This document shows, one piece after another, positions 33,473 to 42,969 of a DNA stretch of 64,000 nt (position 1 is its first letter; each line of letters opens with the position of its first letter). The notes under the pieces were generated by a model, which was not told the origin of the DNA, made no database searches, and saw only the letters and a program-made list of their open reading frames with translations. Source of the stretch: Bradyrhizobium sp. cir1 (GTDB taxonomy: Bacteria; Pseudomonadota; Alphaproteobacteria; Rhizobiales; Xanthobacteraceae); the NCBI RefSeq assembly GCF_014198245.1, contig NZ_JACIHE010000001.1:682001-746000 (forward strand), read 5' to 3'. The position numbers were made by a program, and so were the translations under genes.

Positions 33473-34242
33473 CGGACGAGCCCTTCATCAGCCTGCAAGG
33501 CGTCCGCAAGGTCTATCGCAGTGGCGGCGCGGAGTTTCTCGCCGTGTCCGACGTCACGATGGACGTGCAGGAAGGTGAGCTGGTCTCGCTAGTCGGCCCG
33601 TCCGGCTGCGGCAAGACCACGGTGATGAAGATTTTGGCCGGCCTGCACGGCGCCGATGGCGGCACCGTCAGAATAGGAAATGCCAGGAGCCCGTTCGATC
33701 CAACCCGCGACATTGGCATGGTGTTCCAGCAGGCTCTGCTCTTGAAGTGGCGCACCATCCTGGACAACGTGCTGCTGCCGGCCGAAATCGTCGGCCTGCC
33801 GATGAAGGCCGCGCGCGAGCGGGCGCGCGATCTGCTCAACCTCGTCGGCCTTGCCGGCTACGAGCAGAAATATCCGCAGCAGCTCTCCGGCGGCATGCAG
33901 CAGCGCACCGCGATTGCGCGCGCCTTCATCCACGATCCAAAGCTGATCCTGATGGACGAGCCGTTCGGCGCACTGGACGCGCTGACGCGCGAGCAGATGA
34001 ACCTGGAGATGCTGCGGATCTGGCGCGAGAGCGGCAAGACCATCATCTTCGTCACGCACTCGATCCAGGAAGCGGTGTTCCTGTCCTCGCATTGCGCGGT
34101 GCTGACGGCAGGACCTGCGAAGATGGCCGATTATTTCCCGATCGACCTGCCCTTCCCGCGCGACCTGCCGCTCAAGACCACGGATGCGTTCGGCGCGTAT
34201 GCAAGGCGCATCTACGCGAAGCTGGGGCTGGGCGCGGCGTAG
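33469..34242 (+). CDS. ABC transporter ATPase (SsuB/TauB family)
   Basis: 257 residues from the ATGA overlap. Walker [22 protein letters not shown]-loop [18 protein letters not shown], signature [17 protein letters not shown], Walker [20 protein letters not shown]-loop [14 protein letters not shown]. It energises the permease at 29768 with the binding protein at 27934. The last gene of the operon; a dispersed repeat follows. Confidence 0.95.
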   Translation: MTDEPFISLQGVRKVYRSGGAEFLAVSDVTMDVQEGELVSLVGPSGCGKTTVMKILAGLHGADGGTVRIGNARSPFDPTRDIGMVFQQALLLKWRTILDNVLLPAEIVGLPMKAARERARDLLNLVGLAGYEQKYPQQLSGGMQQRTAIARAFIHDPKLILMDEPFGALDALTREQMNLEMLRIWRESGKTIIFVTHSIQEAVFLSSHCAVLTAGPAKMADYFPIDLPFPRDLPLKTTDAFGAYARRIYAKLGLGAA

Positions 34243-34257
34243 ACCGCTCCTTCCGCC

Positions 34258-34364
34258 GTCATTCCGGGGCGCGACGAAGTCGCGAGCCCGGAATCCATCG
34301 GGCAGCAGAACACGCGGTGAAATGGATTCCGGGTTCGCGCCAAGAGGCGCGCCCCGGAAATGAC
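34258..34364. repeat. Dispersed palindromic repeat, GTCATTCCGGGGCGCG type
   Basis: Starts GTCATTCCGGGGCGCGACG and GCCCGGAATCCAT, and closes with ATGGATTCCGGG and GCGCGCCCCGGAAATGAC: complementary outer and inner arms. It lies between two convergent genes, where it may end transcription in both directions. Confidence 0.85.
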
Positions 34365-34408
34365 GATGCAGTTTCCAGGGCGCGACCTAACGACCACGCC
34401 CGCCGCGC

Positions 34409-35497
34409 TCAGCCCTTGCGCATCTTGCTGAGCAAATAATTGTCGTAGAAGTTTTCCGCGATCTGCGTGTAGAACAGCAGCTCCTTCATATAGGCGTCGT
34501 GGCTGTCCTTGGTTCGCTTGAACAGGACGCTCTTGCCGGCGAGCTCGTTCAGATGCTCCTGGGTCGCGTTGTAGCAGGCTTCCAGCACCGGCTGCGGGAA
34601 TGCCTTCAGCTCGGCGCCGTTGGCAATCAGCCGCTTCAGCGCCGCCGGGTTCACGCTGTCGTATTTCTCGAGCATCCAGGCACCGGCCGCAGAGCCGGCC
34701 TGATTGAGGATCGCCTGGTACTGCTTGGGCAGCGAGGCCCACTTCTCGTCATTGACGATCATGTGCAGCATGGCGCCGCCTTCCCACCAGCCGGGGAAGT
34801 AATAGTATTTTGCGACCTTCTGGAAGCCGAGCTTCTCGTCGTCATAGGGGCCGACGAATTCGGCGGCGTCGATCGAGCCCTTCTCCAGCGCCGAGTAGAC
34901 ATCGCCACCGGCGATCTGCTGCGGCACGACGCCGAGCCGCGCCAGCACATGGCCGCCCATGCCGGCGATGCGGAATTTGAGCCCCTTGAGATCGTCGACG
35001 GTCTTGATCTCCTTGCGGAACCAGCCGCCCATCTGCGTGCCGGAATTGCCGCACAGGATGGCGTGCGCCTTGAACGGCTTCAGCGCCTCGTTGGTGAGGT
35101 CGGCGCCACCGCCGAAATGCCACCAGGACTCCTGGTGGCGATGGTTCATACCGAATGGCGCACCGGTGGCGTAGGCCAGCGCCGGCTCCTTGCCGATGTA
35201 GAAATAGAGCGGGGTCTGCGCCATCTCGACCGAGGCAACGCTGACGGCATCGAGCGCCTGCAGGCCGGGGACGAGCTCACCGGCCGCAAACGTCTGGATC
35301 TGGAATTTGTTGTCGGTGGCCTCGGCAACATATTTCGCAAAAGTCTGCGCCGTGCCGTAGATGGTGTCGAGCGACTTCGGGAAGCTCGAGGTCAGGCGCC
35401 ATTTGATCTCGGGCGCGCTCTGCGCGATCGCAGGTGCAGCAACCAGCGTCGTCGCGCCGGCGACCGCGCCGCCCTTGAGGAATGTACGGCGTTTCAT
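34409..35497 (-). CDS. TRAP transporter substrate-binding protein (DctP/TakP type)
   Basis: 362 residues. Twin-arginine-like leader MKRRTFLKGGAVAGATTLVA, then the DctP fold: IKWRLTSSFPKSLDTIYGTA, GELVPGLQALDAVSVASVEM, GTQMGGWFRKEIKTVDDLKG, KFRIAGMGGHVLARLGVVPQ and DAAEFVGPYDDEKLGF. The MGGWFRKEI and EFVGPYDD segments recall the alpha-keto-acid binding subgroup (TakP). No dctQ or dctM gene is adjacent in the window, so it works with a distant permease or the rest has been lost. Confidence 0.9.
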   Translation of the reverse strand: MKRRTFLKGGAVAGATTLVAAPAIAQSAPEIKWRLTSSFPKSLDTIYGTAQTFAKYVAEATDNKFQIQTFAAGELVPGLQALDAVSVASVEMAQTPLYFYIGKEPALAYATGAPFGMNHRHQESWWHFGGGADLTNEALKPFKAHAILCGNSGTQMGGWFRKEIKTVDDLKGLKFRIAGMGGHVLARLGVVPQQIAGGDVYSALEKGSIDAAEFVGPYDDEKLGFQKVAKYYYFPGWWEGGAMLHMIVNDEKWASLPKQYQAILNQAGSAAGAWMLEKYDSVNPAALKRLIANGAELKAFPQPVLEACYNATQEHLNELAGKSVLFKRTKDSHDAYMKELLFYTQIAENFYDNYLLSKMRKG

Positions 35498-35630
35498 GAT
35501 GGGGTTTCTCCCTGAAAAGTAAGTTCAAACATATGGGCTTCTGCCAACGGTCTTCGCGGACCGTTTGCCCGTTCCTATAGCGGAGTTCAAGCTGGCAGAA
35601 GCCCGCTTTAGAGCAGACCCGTAGCAGTCG

Positions 35631-35888
35631 CTAGAGCAGCTTCGCGCTCACGAACAGCGCGCGCACGGCGTTGGTCGCCTGCACCGCCAGCATGGCATTG
35701 CCGGCCGCGCCTTCGAGGGCCGCGACGGCGTCCTCGTGCAGCGAGCGGAATTCCATCCACTCGACCGATTTGAAATTGGTCAGGAATTGATAGGCCTGCC
35801 CGACGGTCGCAATCGCCAGCGTGTCACCGTTCAGCTTGATCTTGAACGTGGTGCGCAGCGGGGTTTCGGAGCTTGCTGGATCACTCAT
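35631..35888 (-). CDS. DUF982-like small protein
   Basis: 85 residues: FKIKLNGDTLAIATVGQAYQ, FLTNFKSVEWMEFRSLHEDA, then AVAALEGAAGNAMLAVQATN and a final helix. The ordering (beta hairpin, tVxqAyeFLtnf, then an Ala-rich helix) resembles the rhizobial DUF982 family. Cytoplasmic, function unknown. Single gene. Confidence 0.7.
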   Translation of the reverse strand: MSDPASSETPLRTTFKIKLNGDTLAIATVGQAYQFLTNFKSVEWMEFRSLHEDAVAALEGAAGNAMLAVQATNAVRALFVSAKLL

Positions 35889-35952
35889 GGGCTGCTTCTG
35901 GACGATGACGGCTTAACGAAGGGGAAACGGCAGCCCCGCCGTCCGGGAAATG

Positions 35953-36972
35953 TCAGGAGGCGGTGCTGGCGCGCTGCGAGGCGGTCGCCGATCCGCTCAG
36001 GCTGGGCACCACGACCAGGCGGTTGAACTCGCCATTGTCCCAGGCTTTCAGGAAGCGATCATAGTCCTTGATCGAGACGCAGCCGTTGGAATCGCCCCGC
36101 GGCCCGAGCATGTAATTGTGGGTGAGCAGGCCGACGCGGCCGAGCGCGCTGGTCCCATCGGTCGGGGTCATGCGCAGCGCGCGGACGCCGTGGAACAGCT
36201 TTTCGCGCGGCTTCAGATCATAGGTCGCCGGCGGGGTCGCACCGACCATGCGCTGGTCGACATGCTGGGGGTCGTCCATCAGCGCGCCCATGCCCGAATG
36301 CGCTTCCAGCGCGGCGCCGCTCGGCAGGTACAGCGCCTTGGCCGAGATGTCGTAGACCGCCGTGCGCGAATCATAACCGAGCGCGGCGAGGTCCGGCGCC
36401 TTGCCGAGCAGGCCATCGCCGGGGGTCAGGGAGGCCAGCCTGATCTTGTCGGTGAATTTCTCGAAGAAGTTGCGGTTGTCGACCCTGGGATTGGTGTCGG
36501 CATAGGCCTGGCTCGAGGCGATCTGCGCGGAGATGTCAGCCTGGACCGGGCGCGAGCGCGGCATCGGGACGGCATCGGCACGCTGCGCGGGTCGCGGCTC
36601 GTCGACTGCGGTCCGGTCGTCATCGGTCAGGGTCGAGCGCCACTCATCGCCCTGAAGCTTCTGGGCGAGCATCGCCTTGGCGTCGCGGAGCTTGAGTTGG
36701 ACCGCGTCCATGGCGGAGCGCTCCAGCGTCCGCAGGCCGAACTGGCGGGCCGGCGGGTTGCCGGACGCCGACGCGAAACGGTCCTCGAACGAAGGGGCAT
36801 TGGCCGGCGGCAGGGCGGCTGTGACCAGCGGTGTCGAATCGCCGAGATCGGCGACCCAGGCGGCAGCGCCCACCGCCAGCGCGACGGCGGCCAAAGACAG
36901 CAATATCGTCTCCGCTCGCCCAATGCGGCGGCGCGACAACAGCCTCTCGGCGTGCGCTGCGTCGGAAACCAT
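35953..36972 (-). CDS. DUF2778 membrane protein, L,D-transpeptidase-like fold
   Basis: 339 residues starting MVSDAAHAERLLSRRRIGRA (GGGG lies before the ATG). A single transmembrane helix (TILLSLAAVALAVGAAAWVA) anchors a periplasmic part. The C-terminal DUF2778 domain has AVYDISAKALYLPSGAALEA, HSGMGALMDDPQHVD, and the catalytic-looking GLLTHNYMLGPRGDSNGCVS with His and Cys, followed by IKDYDRFLKAW. The same fold occurs in Tlde1-type cell-wall enzymes. A housekeeping envelope role or a toxin role are both possible; no secretion genes adjoin. Confidence 0.85.
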   Translation of the reverse strand: MVSDAAHAERLLSRRRIGRAETILLSLAAVALAVGAAAWVADLGDSTPLVTAALPPANAPSFEDRFASASGNPPARQFGLRTLERSAMDAVQLKLRDAKAMLAQKLQGDEWRSTLTDDDRTAVDEPRPAQRADAVPMPRSRPVQADISAQIASSQAYADTNPRVDNRNFFEKFTDKIRLASLTPGDGLLGKAPDLAALGYDSRTAVYDISAKALYLPSGAALEAHSGMGALMDDPQHVDQRMVGATPPATYDLKPREKLFHGVRALRMTPTDGTSALGRVGLLTHNYMLGPRGDSNGCVSIKDYDRFLKAWDNGEFNRLVVVPSLSGSATASQRASTAS

Positions 36973-37106
36973 CAGATCCCCAAATCGACCCCCGGGGGAC
37001 CCAACCCCCACCCGGAGACTCTATATACCAGCTACCACATTGGGAGCCAAAAGTTAGGCATAATCGCGGCCGGCGAGGCACCCCAAAAGGCATCTGAGGG
37101 TATCCA

Positions 37107-37544
37107 ATGACCGATCCTTTCGATCTAGACCGCTTCGTCCAGGCCCAAAATCCGGTTTTTCGCGACGTCCAGGGCGAGCTGGCCCGGGGCCGGAAGCAGA
37201 GCCACTGGATGTGGTTCGTTTTCCCGCAGATCGCCGGTCTCGGCTTCAGCGCCATGTCGCAGCGCTACGCCATCGGCTCGCGCGCCGAGGCCGTGGCCTA
37301 CCTTGCCCATCCAGTCCTCGGCCCACGGCTGATCGCGTGCACGCGGCTCGTGCTCGCTGTCGAAGGGCGGACCATCAATGCGATCCTCGGCGCGCCCGAT
37401 GACGCAAAATTCCGTTCGTCGATGACGCTGTTCGGCGCGGTGTCCGACGAGCCCGTCTTCGATCAGGCGCTCGCCCGTTATTTCGCAGGCGAGCGCGACG
37501 GCGCGACGCTGGAGATCCTCGCCAGGCTCGACCGGCCGGCGTAG
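37107..37544 (+). CDS. DUF1810 family protein
   Basis: 145 residues. Opens MTDPFDLDRFVQAQNPVFRD, then the family hallmark KQSHWMWFVFPQIAGLG followed by SAMSQRYAIGSRAEAVAYLA and DDAKFRSSMTLFGAVSDEPV. Full length and cytoplasmic. Sometimes annotated calpastatin-like, without functional support. Confidence 0.92.
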   Translation: MTDPFDLDRFVQAQNPVFRDVQGELARGRKQSHWMWFVFPQIAGLGFSAMSQRYAIGSRAEAVAYLAHPVLGPRLIACTRLVLAVEGRTINAILGAPDDAKFRSSMTLFGAVSDEPVFDQALARYFAGERDGATLEILARLDRPA

Positions 37545-37676
37545 CGCGACCTCCGCGTCCGGACGAATGGACACATGCGCGCGTGGCATTGCCGCCGTCA
37601 GCGTAAACCGCGGATTAACGCCGGCTGCCTATCGTTCGGGCAAAATAATTCTCCCGCGCCAATTGCCGGACAGATC

Positions 37677-39758
37677 ATGAAAATCGGAACGCTCCTGACC
37701 ACCGCCATCGTCTCGCTCTCGACCGTGGGTGGCGGCCTCGCCGTCTACGTCGCCGTGACGAAGTACCAGACGATGGAGCGGATCACCGAGGCGCAAGGCC
37801 GTCTCGCCATCGTCCGCGCCGTCAGCGACATCCCGCGCTATCTCAATCCGGAACGCGGCTTTTCCACCAACATCCTCTACGGGCCTGCGACCATCGACCC
37901 CGCACTGCTTGCCGAGCAGGACAAGCTGCGCAAGCAGACCGACGGCGCCCGCGACAAGATGAATGCGCGGCGCAAGGAGCTGCCCGGCCCGTTCGACGAC
38001 GGCACCACCATCGGCAGCAACATCGACGGCATCAATGCGAAGTTCACCGCGCTGCGCGAGGCCATCGACAAGGCGCTGGGCGGGCCGGCGGAGGCGCGCA
38101 AGGACGCCGCCAAGAAGATCGTCGCCGACAACGCCGTACTCAACGGCGGCGTGACCGCACTGCTCAACGAGCAGGTCCGCCGCATGGCGATCCTGAACGG
38201 TGACGCCTACCGGCAGGCCAGCTACGCCAACATCGCGATGACGCTGCGCGACGTCGGCGGCTTCAATTCCAGCCTGCACAAGAATCTCGTCGGCGGCAAG
38301 AAGCCGGCGACCGACGCCGAGAAGGCAGACATCAGCCGCTCGCAGGGCCGCAACGACCAGATCGTGATGTCGCTGCTGGAATTGCGCGGCAATCCGGCAA
38401 CCCCGGCGAACGTCGCCGCTGCGCTGGAGAAATTCAACGCGATCTATGTCGAGGAATTCGGCCGCGAGCTCAAGCTGGTCAAGGACGGTGCGGTCACCGG
38501 CAAGTACGAACACGACATGGACACCTATTACGCCTCGACGCAGCGCGGCCTCAGCACCATCATCGAGGTCCGCGATGCCTTCTACGACAATGCCGAGCAG
38601 GTCCTCGCCGGCGCCTCGTCGGCTGCACGCACCAGCTTCGTCATCGCACTGCTCGGCCTTGCCGCCGTGCTGGTCGCGAGCATCGGCCTCGTCGTGACCG
38701 TCCGCCGCCGCGTCTGTGCCCCCATCGTCGGCCTGACGACGCGGATGTCGCGGCTGGCCGACGGCGAGGTTGCGGAAGCCATCCCCGGCACCGAGCGCTC
38801 CGACGAGATCGGCGCGATGGCCGCGGCCGTCCAGGTGTTCAAGGACAACATGATCCGGGCCGACCGGCTCGCGGCCGAGAAGCAGGCCGAGAATGACGGC
38901 AAGATGCGCCGCGCGCACGCGCTCGACGGGCTCACGCGCGCATTCGAGGCCAAGGTCACCGAGCTTGTCGGCGGGCTGTCGAAGGCCTCCTCCACGATGG
39001 AGAGCACGGCGCAGTCGATGACCTCGACCGCGGCCCAGACCAACAGCCAGGCCGCGGTCGTCGCCGCCGCCTCCGAGCAGACCTCGACCAATGTGCAGAC
39101 GGTTGCGAGCGCGACCGAAGAGCTCACCTCCTCGATCGCCGAGATCGGCCGTCAGGTCGCACAGAGCACCGAGATCGCCGCCCGCGCCGTTGACAATGCC
39201 CGCCGCACCGGCGACACCGCGCGTGCGCTCGCCGAGGGCGCGCAGAAGATCGGCGACGTCGTCACCCTGATCCAGAGCATCGCCGAGCAGACCAATCTGC
39301 TGGCGCTCAACGCGACCATCGAGGCCGCGCGCGCTGGCGATGCCGGCCGCGGCTTTGCGGTGGTCGCGTCCGAAGTGAAGTCGCTGGCGGGCCAGACCGC
39401 CAAGGCCACGACCGAGATCTCCGAGCAGATCACCGCGATCCAGAGCGCGAGCGACGAGACCGTGGCCGCGATCCGCAACGTCGCCGACGTCATCGCGGAG
39501 ATCGACCAGATCGGCACGGCGATTGCCGCCGCGATCGAGGAACAGGGGTCGGCGACCAAGGAGATCGCCCGCAGCGTCCAGGAGGCCGCCCGCGGCACCC
39601 AGGAGGTCAACACCAACATTTCAGGCGTGCAGCGCGCCGCCGACGACACCGGAGCTGCCGCCAGGGAAGTGCTCGACGCCGCCGAGCAGCTCTCGACCCA
39701 GTCGCGCGATCTCGCCGGCCAGTTCGACCGCTTCCTCGGCGAGGTCAGGGCGGCGTAA
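37677..39758 (+). CDS. Methyl-accepting chemotaxis protein
   Basis: 693 residues. First transmembrane helix [20 protein letters not shown], a large periplasmic all-helical sensor (about 30-310; includes [20 protein letters not shown]), second helix [24 protein letters not shown] ([20 protein letters not shown]), and a signalling domain with hairpin tip [20 protein letters not shown] and [20 protein letters not shown]. It relays an unknown ligand signal to CheA/CheW. Single gene; no che genes nearby. Confidence 0.95.
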   Translation: MKIGTLLTTAIVSLSTVGGGLAVYVAVTKYQTMERITEAQGRLAIVRAVSDIPRYLNPERGFSTNILYGPATIDPALLAEQDKLRKQTDGARDKMNARRKELPGPFDDGTTIGSNIDGINAKFTALREAIDKALGGPAEARKDAAKKIVADNAVLNGGVTALLNEQVRRMAILNGDAYRQASYANIAMTLRDVGGFNSSLHKNLVGGKKPATDAEKADISRSQGRNDQIVMSLLELRGNPATPANVAAALEKFNAIYVEEFGRELKLVKDGAVTGKYEHDMDTYYASTQRGLSTIIEVRDAFYDNAEQVLAGASSAARTSFVIALLGLAAVLVASIGLVVTVRRRVCAPIVGLTTRMSRLADGEVAEAIPGTERSDEIGAMAAAVQVFKDNMIRADRLAAEKQAENDGKMRRAHALDGLTRAFEAKVTELVGGLSKASSTMESTAQSMTSTAAQTNSQAAVVAAASEQTSTNVQTVASATEELTSSIAEIGRQVAQSTEIAARAVDNARRTGDTARALAEGAQKIGDVVTLIQSIAEQTNLLALNATIEAARAGDAGRGFAVVASEVKSLAGQTAKATTEISEQITAIQSASDETVAAIRNVADVIAEIDQIGTAIAAAIEEQGSATKEIARSVQEAARGTQEVNTNISGVQRAADDTGAAAREVLDAAEQLSTQSRDLAGQFDRFLGEVRAA

Positions 39759-39798
39759 GAACAACGCGCGTTCACTGAACGATCCGCGGGGCTCCTTG

Positions 39799-39823
39799 CA
39801 CCTCTCCCCGTTGGGGAGAGGTG
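39799..39823. terminator. Symmetric hairpin between convergent genes
   Basis: CACCTCTCCCC and GGGGAGAGGTG, perfect 11-base-pair stem with a three-base loop, between the chemoreceptor stop and the end of the FMN reductase gene. Same type as a dispersed Bradyrhizobium hairpin; a plausible bidirectional terminator. Confidence 0.65.
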
Positions 39824-39837
39824 ACACGGAGCGCGGC

Positions 39838-40428
39838 TCAGTACGGCGGCGCCTTGCGCGCCCGCTGCGCTTTCGCCGCCTCGATCCACCAGGTGAGATC
39901 ATCCGCAAAGCGCGGGAACGCGCGCTCGAGCGCCTTGCCGCCCTCGCCGATCGGCTCTGCGTCCGCTGACAATGTCTGCGCGATCGGGCCGACGCCGATC
40001 GTGCTCGACACCACCACCATGCCCATCTCCGACAGCGTGCCGTGCCAGGCGGTCGCGGCCCGCGCGCCCGAGAAGCGCCCGGCGGAATAGCTCACGATCG
40101 CGGCCGGGCGCCAGAACCACTCTTCGAGAAAGTGGTCGGTCAGGTTTTTCAATCCCGGCTGAATGCCCCAATTGTATTCGCCGGTGACGAAAACGAAACC
40201 GTCGGCGCCGCGGATCTGTCCGGCCAGCTTCTCCAGCGCCTCGGGGGCGGCGCCCTTGGGATATTCCTTGTACATGCGGTCGAGCATCGGCAGGCCGATG
40301 GCCTTGGCGTCGATGAACTCGACCTCCTCGCCGCGGCTGCGCAGGCGATTGATGACGAAATTCGCAAGGCGGATGCCCATGCGGTCGGAACGATAGGAAC
40401 CGTAGAGGACGAGGATGCGATTGCTCAT
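39838..40428 (-). CDS. NADPH-dependent FMN reductase / flavodoxin-fold oxidoreductase
   Basis: 196 residues. ILVLYGSYRSDRMGIRLANF is the FMN phosphate loop; GFVFVTGEYNWGIQPGLKNL matches the P-E-Y-N/W-G-x-P-x-x-L-K-N motif of the ArsH/ChrR/azoreductase-like group; GMVVVSSTIGVGPIAQTL follows. It reduces quinones, chromate or azo compounds in relatives. Start at ATG 40428; an upstream TTG is less likely. Confidence 0.88.
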   Translation of the reverse strand: MSNRILVLYGSYRSDRMGIRLANFVINRLRSRGEEVEFIDAKAIGLPMLDRMYKEYPKGAAPEALEKLAGQIRGADGFVFVTGEYNWGIQPGLKNLTDHFLEEWFWRPAAIVSYSAGRFSGARAATAWHGTLSEMGMVVVSSTIGVGPIAQTLSADAEPIGEGGKALERAFPRFADDLTWWIEAAKAQRARKAPPY

Positions 40429-40628
40429 GGCCGGCAAGCTAGCACGAAAGCCGGCGGCCGACCCAGCCGATTTGTCGCGCTATCTTCCGCGGCCGCGGTC
40501 CAGCGTTTGCGACGGCGTCTCGCCGGCTCTCCGGAGTTTCGATCGGATGTCCAGCAAGTCATGTTGGACGATGACCACCCACGCCTTGTCAGGGCCCGCC
40601 GGGCCAAGATGGCGTGACGACCCAGGGG

Positions 40629-40832
40629 CTAGTGCGTGGCGCGGTATCTGGCGCGGCGGGGAATCGAGTTGCAGGCCAGACCTTCGGCCAGCAGCTTCAT
40701 GTCCTCGCGTTTGCCGCTCCGGATCAGCCGCCCGAACTCGTCGGATGTGAAAGGGAGATTGGGATCATCATCGATTGGACGCCGCATTCGCGGGCCGAAC
40801 AACCGTCGCACCAGGCTAGCCAGCCGCCGCAT
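40629..40832 (-). CDS. Small basic hypothetical protein, 67 residues
   Basis: MRRLASLVRRLFGPRMRRPI opens a very basic N-terminus, followed by DDDPNLPFTSDEFGRLIRSG and KREDMKLLAEGLACNS. GAGGG precedes the ATG. A near-consensus EcfG promoter 25 bases upstream of the start gives independent support that the frame is expressed. The basic start may be a membrane-binding amphipathic helix. No known family. Confidence 0.62.
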   Translation of the reverse strand: MRRLASLVRRLFGPRMRRPIDDDPNLPFTSDEFGRLIRSGKREDMKLLAEGLACNSIPRRARYRATH

Positions 40833-40856
40833 GTCGATTCCCTCGCGCCAGCAACA

Positions 40857-40881
40857 AACCTTTCACTCTGTACATTGTTCC
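40857..40881 (-). promoter_or_regulatory. Possible sigma-EcfG promoter for the gene at 40629-40832
   Basis: On the minus strand GGAAC (40881-40877), 16 bases, GGTT (40860-40857). One mismatch in the least conserved base of the -10 element; ideal distance to the start codon. Confidence 0.5.
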
Positions 40882-40966
40882 TCCCGCGTGATCGAGATTG
40901 CAAGAGGCGGCAAGGACTCCGCACCAAAAATTTCGATGTGAGAATAATCTCCTCCGCGCAACGGCG

Positions 40967-41644
40967 TCAGTCGGCAAAGCCCACGTAACGCACGAACTCA
41001 TCGTTGTGCTCGCGGTCTGAGCGAACTGCGTTCGCGGCAAAGTTGTCGTCGGGATAGCCCATCGCGACGCAGGTCATGATGACCTCGTCCTCCGGGATAT
41101 CAGCAACCTTGCGCACGATGTCGGAGCGCATGATGCCCTGCCCGTTGACGACAGAGCCGAGGCCGCGGTCCCAGGCAGCGAGCACGATGCCGTAGCAGAG
41201 CGCGCCGAGATCGAAATGGCAGACCGCGCCGGGATCGAGCACGCGGTCATAGGTCAAGACCAGCGAGACCGGCGCGTCGAACTGGCGGAAGCCGCGCAGC
41301 ACCCAGTCCTGGCGCATCGGCTTGTCGTCGCGCGCAATCCCCATCGCGCCGAACAGCTTCTTGGCGATGTCGACCTGCCGGGTGCGATGCACGCCCTGAT
41401 ACTCGCCATGGCTGACGATGTCGCGCTTGACCTTGGCGCCGCCGACCATCTCCTCCATGTTGCGGCGACGCACCTCCTCCAGCGGAGGCCCCGTGAGCAC
41501 GTGAACGTGCCAGGGCTGGGTATTCATCGACGACGGCGCGCGCTTGGCGCTCTCAATGATCGCCTCGATCACCGCGCGCGGCACCGGCTCGTTCCTGAAA
41601 CCGCGCACGCTGCGGCGCGACTGGACCAGAGTCTCGAATTCCAC
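40967..41644 (-). CDS. Nitroreductase-family FMN oxidoreductase
   Basis: 225 residues from GTG (MEFETLVQSRRSVRGFRNEP), chosen because GGGAGG lies seven bases upstream; an ATG at 41668 would add eight residues. FMN-binding RRSVRGF, the SSMNTQPWHVHVLTG segment (P-S-x-x-N-x-Q-P-W), LGALCYGIVLAAWDRGLGSV and MTCVAMGYPDDNFAANAVRS are family marks. It reduces nitro-compounds or quinones with NAD(P)H. Divergent from the esterase at 41764. Confidence 0.92.
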   Translation of the reverse strand: MEFETLVQSRRSVRGFRNEPVPRAVIEAIIESAKRAPSSMNTQPWHVHVLTGPPLEEVRRRNMEEMVGGAKVKRDIVSHGEYQGVHRTRQVDIAKKLFGAMGIARDDKPMRQDWVLRGFRQFDAPVSLVLTYDRVLDPGAVCHFDLGALCYGIVLAAWDRGLGSVVNGQGIMRSDIVRKVADIPEDEVIMTCVAMGYPDDNFAANAVRSDREHNDEFVRYVGFAD

Positions 41645-41763
41645 CCCTTGGCCTCCCTGCCCGTTCATCTCCGCAGCATCGCAACACGCAGGCCCGTTGC
41701 CGATGCGGCGCGCAAAATCTATGCTACCCCGCAAGCAAGACCAAGAACCCTGTGAGGATGCCC

Positions 41764-42726
41764 ATGCCTGCGCCGCTCGATCCCGTCATCGCCCAGATCA
41801 TTCCGCTCATGCCGATGCGCGATCCCGCGGTCATGACGCCACAGAGCGCCCGCGATTCCTTGCGCGCACTGGCTGCTTCGCGCGCAGCCATCGCGCCGCC
41901 GCCGGTCGATACCGTCGCCGATATCAAGGTGAAGGGCGGCGCCGGCCCGCTCGATGCGCGTGTCTACCGGATCGGCACGACGCCTGCGCCGACCGTGGTG
42001 TTCTTCCATGGCGGCGGCTGGGTCGCGGGCGATCTCGAAACCCATGACCGGCAGGCGCGTAATCTTGCGATCGAGACCGGCGCGGTCGTCGTCTCCGTCG
42101 ACTATCGCCGCCCGCCGGAGACGCGCTTTCCCGGCGCATTCGAGGATGCCTTTGCCGCCGTGCGTGACGTGTTTGGCCGCGTCGCGGAATTTGGCGGCGA
42201 CGCAAACCGTTTCGGCGTGGCCGGCGACAGCGCCGGCGGCAATCTCGCGGCCACCACCGCGATCGCCTGCCGCGATGCCGGCATTGGGCTCGCCGCGCAA
42301 TTGCTGGTCTATCCCGTGACCGACGTCGTCGGCGCTTACGCCGATGCGGGCGAGAACGCACGCTTTCCCTCGCGCGCCGAGAATGCCGAGGGCTACTTCC
42401 TGACGCGCGCCACGATGGAATGGTTCTGCGGCCACTATCTCGCCGATCCCGCTCACGCGACCGACTGGCGCGTCTCGCCGCTGCGCGCCGCATCGCTCAA
42501 AGGCCTCGCGCCTGCGATCGTGACCACCGCCTGGTTCGATCCCCTGCGCGATGAGGGCTCAGCCTATGCGCGGGCGCTGGAGGCCGCCGGCGTTCGGGTC
42601 AAGCATCACGAGGGGCCCGGCCTGATCCATGGCTATTTCGGCATGGGCGACGCCTCGGACGTCGCGCGCACTGAAGCGCAGCGCGCGCGGGCCGACTTCA
42701 AGGCGCTGCTCGTGCGCGGCGTGTAG
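41764..42726 (+). CDS. Alpha/beta hydrolase, hormone-sensitive-lipase (HSL) family
   Basis: 320 residues; the ATG with GAGG seven bases upstream was chosen over GTG 41752 and ATG 41758. Oxyanion motif VVFFHGGGWVAGDL, nucleophile FGVAGDSAGGNLAATTAIAC, acid in TTAWFDPLRDEG and His in GPGLIHGYFGMGD complete the Ser-Asp-His triad. A cytoplasmic carboxylesterase of unknown substrate. The gap 42727-42969 after it shows no gene. Confidence 0.93.
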   Translation: MPAPLDPVIAQIIPLMPMRDPAVMTPQSARDSLRALAASRAAIAPPPVDTVADIKVKGGAGPLDARVYRIGTTPAPTVVFFHGGGWVAGDLETHDRQARNLAIETGAVVVSVDYRRPPETRFPGAFEDAFAAVRDVFGRVAEFGGDANRFGVAGDSAGGNLAATTAIACRDAGIGLAAQLLVYPVTDVVGAYADAGENARFPSRAENAEGYFLTRATMEWFCGHYLADPAHATDWRVSPLRAASLKGLAPAIVTTAWFDPLRDEGSAYARALEAAGVRVKHHEGPGLIHGYFGMGDASDVARTEAQRARADFKALLVRGV

Positions 42727-42969
42727 GCGCCAGCTAGAGGCGGCGCGCCTGCTGCGCCGCCGTGTGCCCCGAGGCCTCGTCCCAGTCCTGTCCGGAGGCA
42801 CGTGGCGTGAATCTTGGAACGGCCCGCAGGCCGCACGCGTCAAGCCGAAGCGCACTCAGCGCGCGCCGGAAAATATCCGCACGCCGGGGCCGGCCCGCGC
42901 CGATCCTGCTTGATTGCGCCACGATTCCCGGCTCCAATCCGCAAGCCATTACTGGTTTAGGAGACACCC

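Noticed and set aside
42816..42841. GGAAC-N17-CGTC upstream of psiF
   Set aside because: One mismatch and about 130 bases from the start codon; too weak and too far to call a promoter.
42727..42969. Short frames on both strands between the HSL hydrolase and psiF
   Set aside because: None has a ribosome site or protein-like composition; they overlap one another and look like noise.
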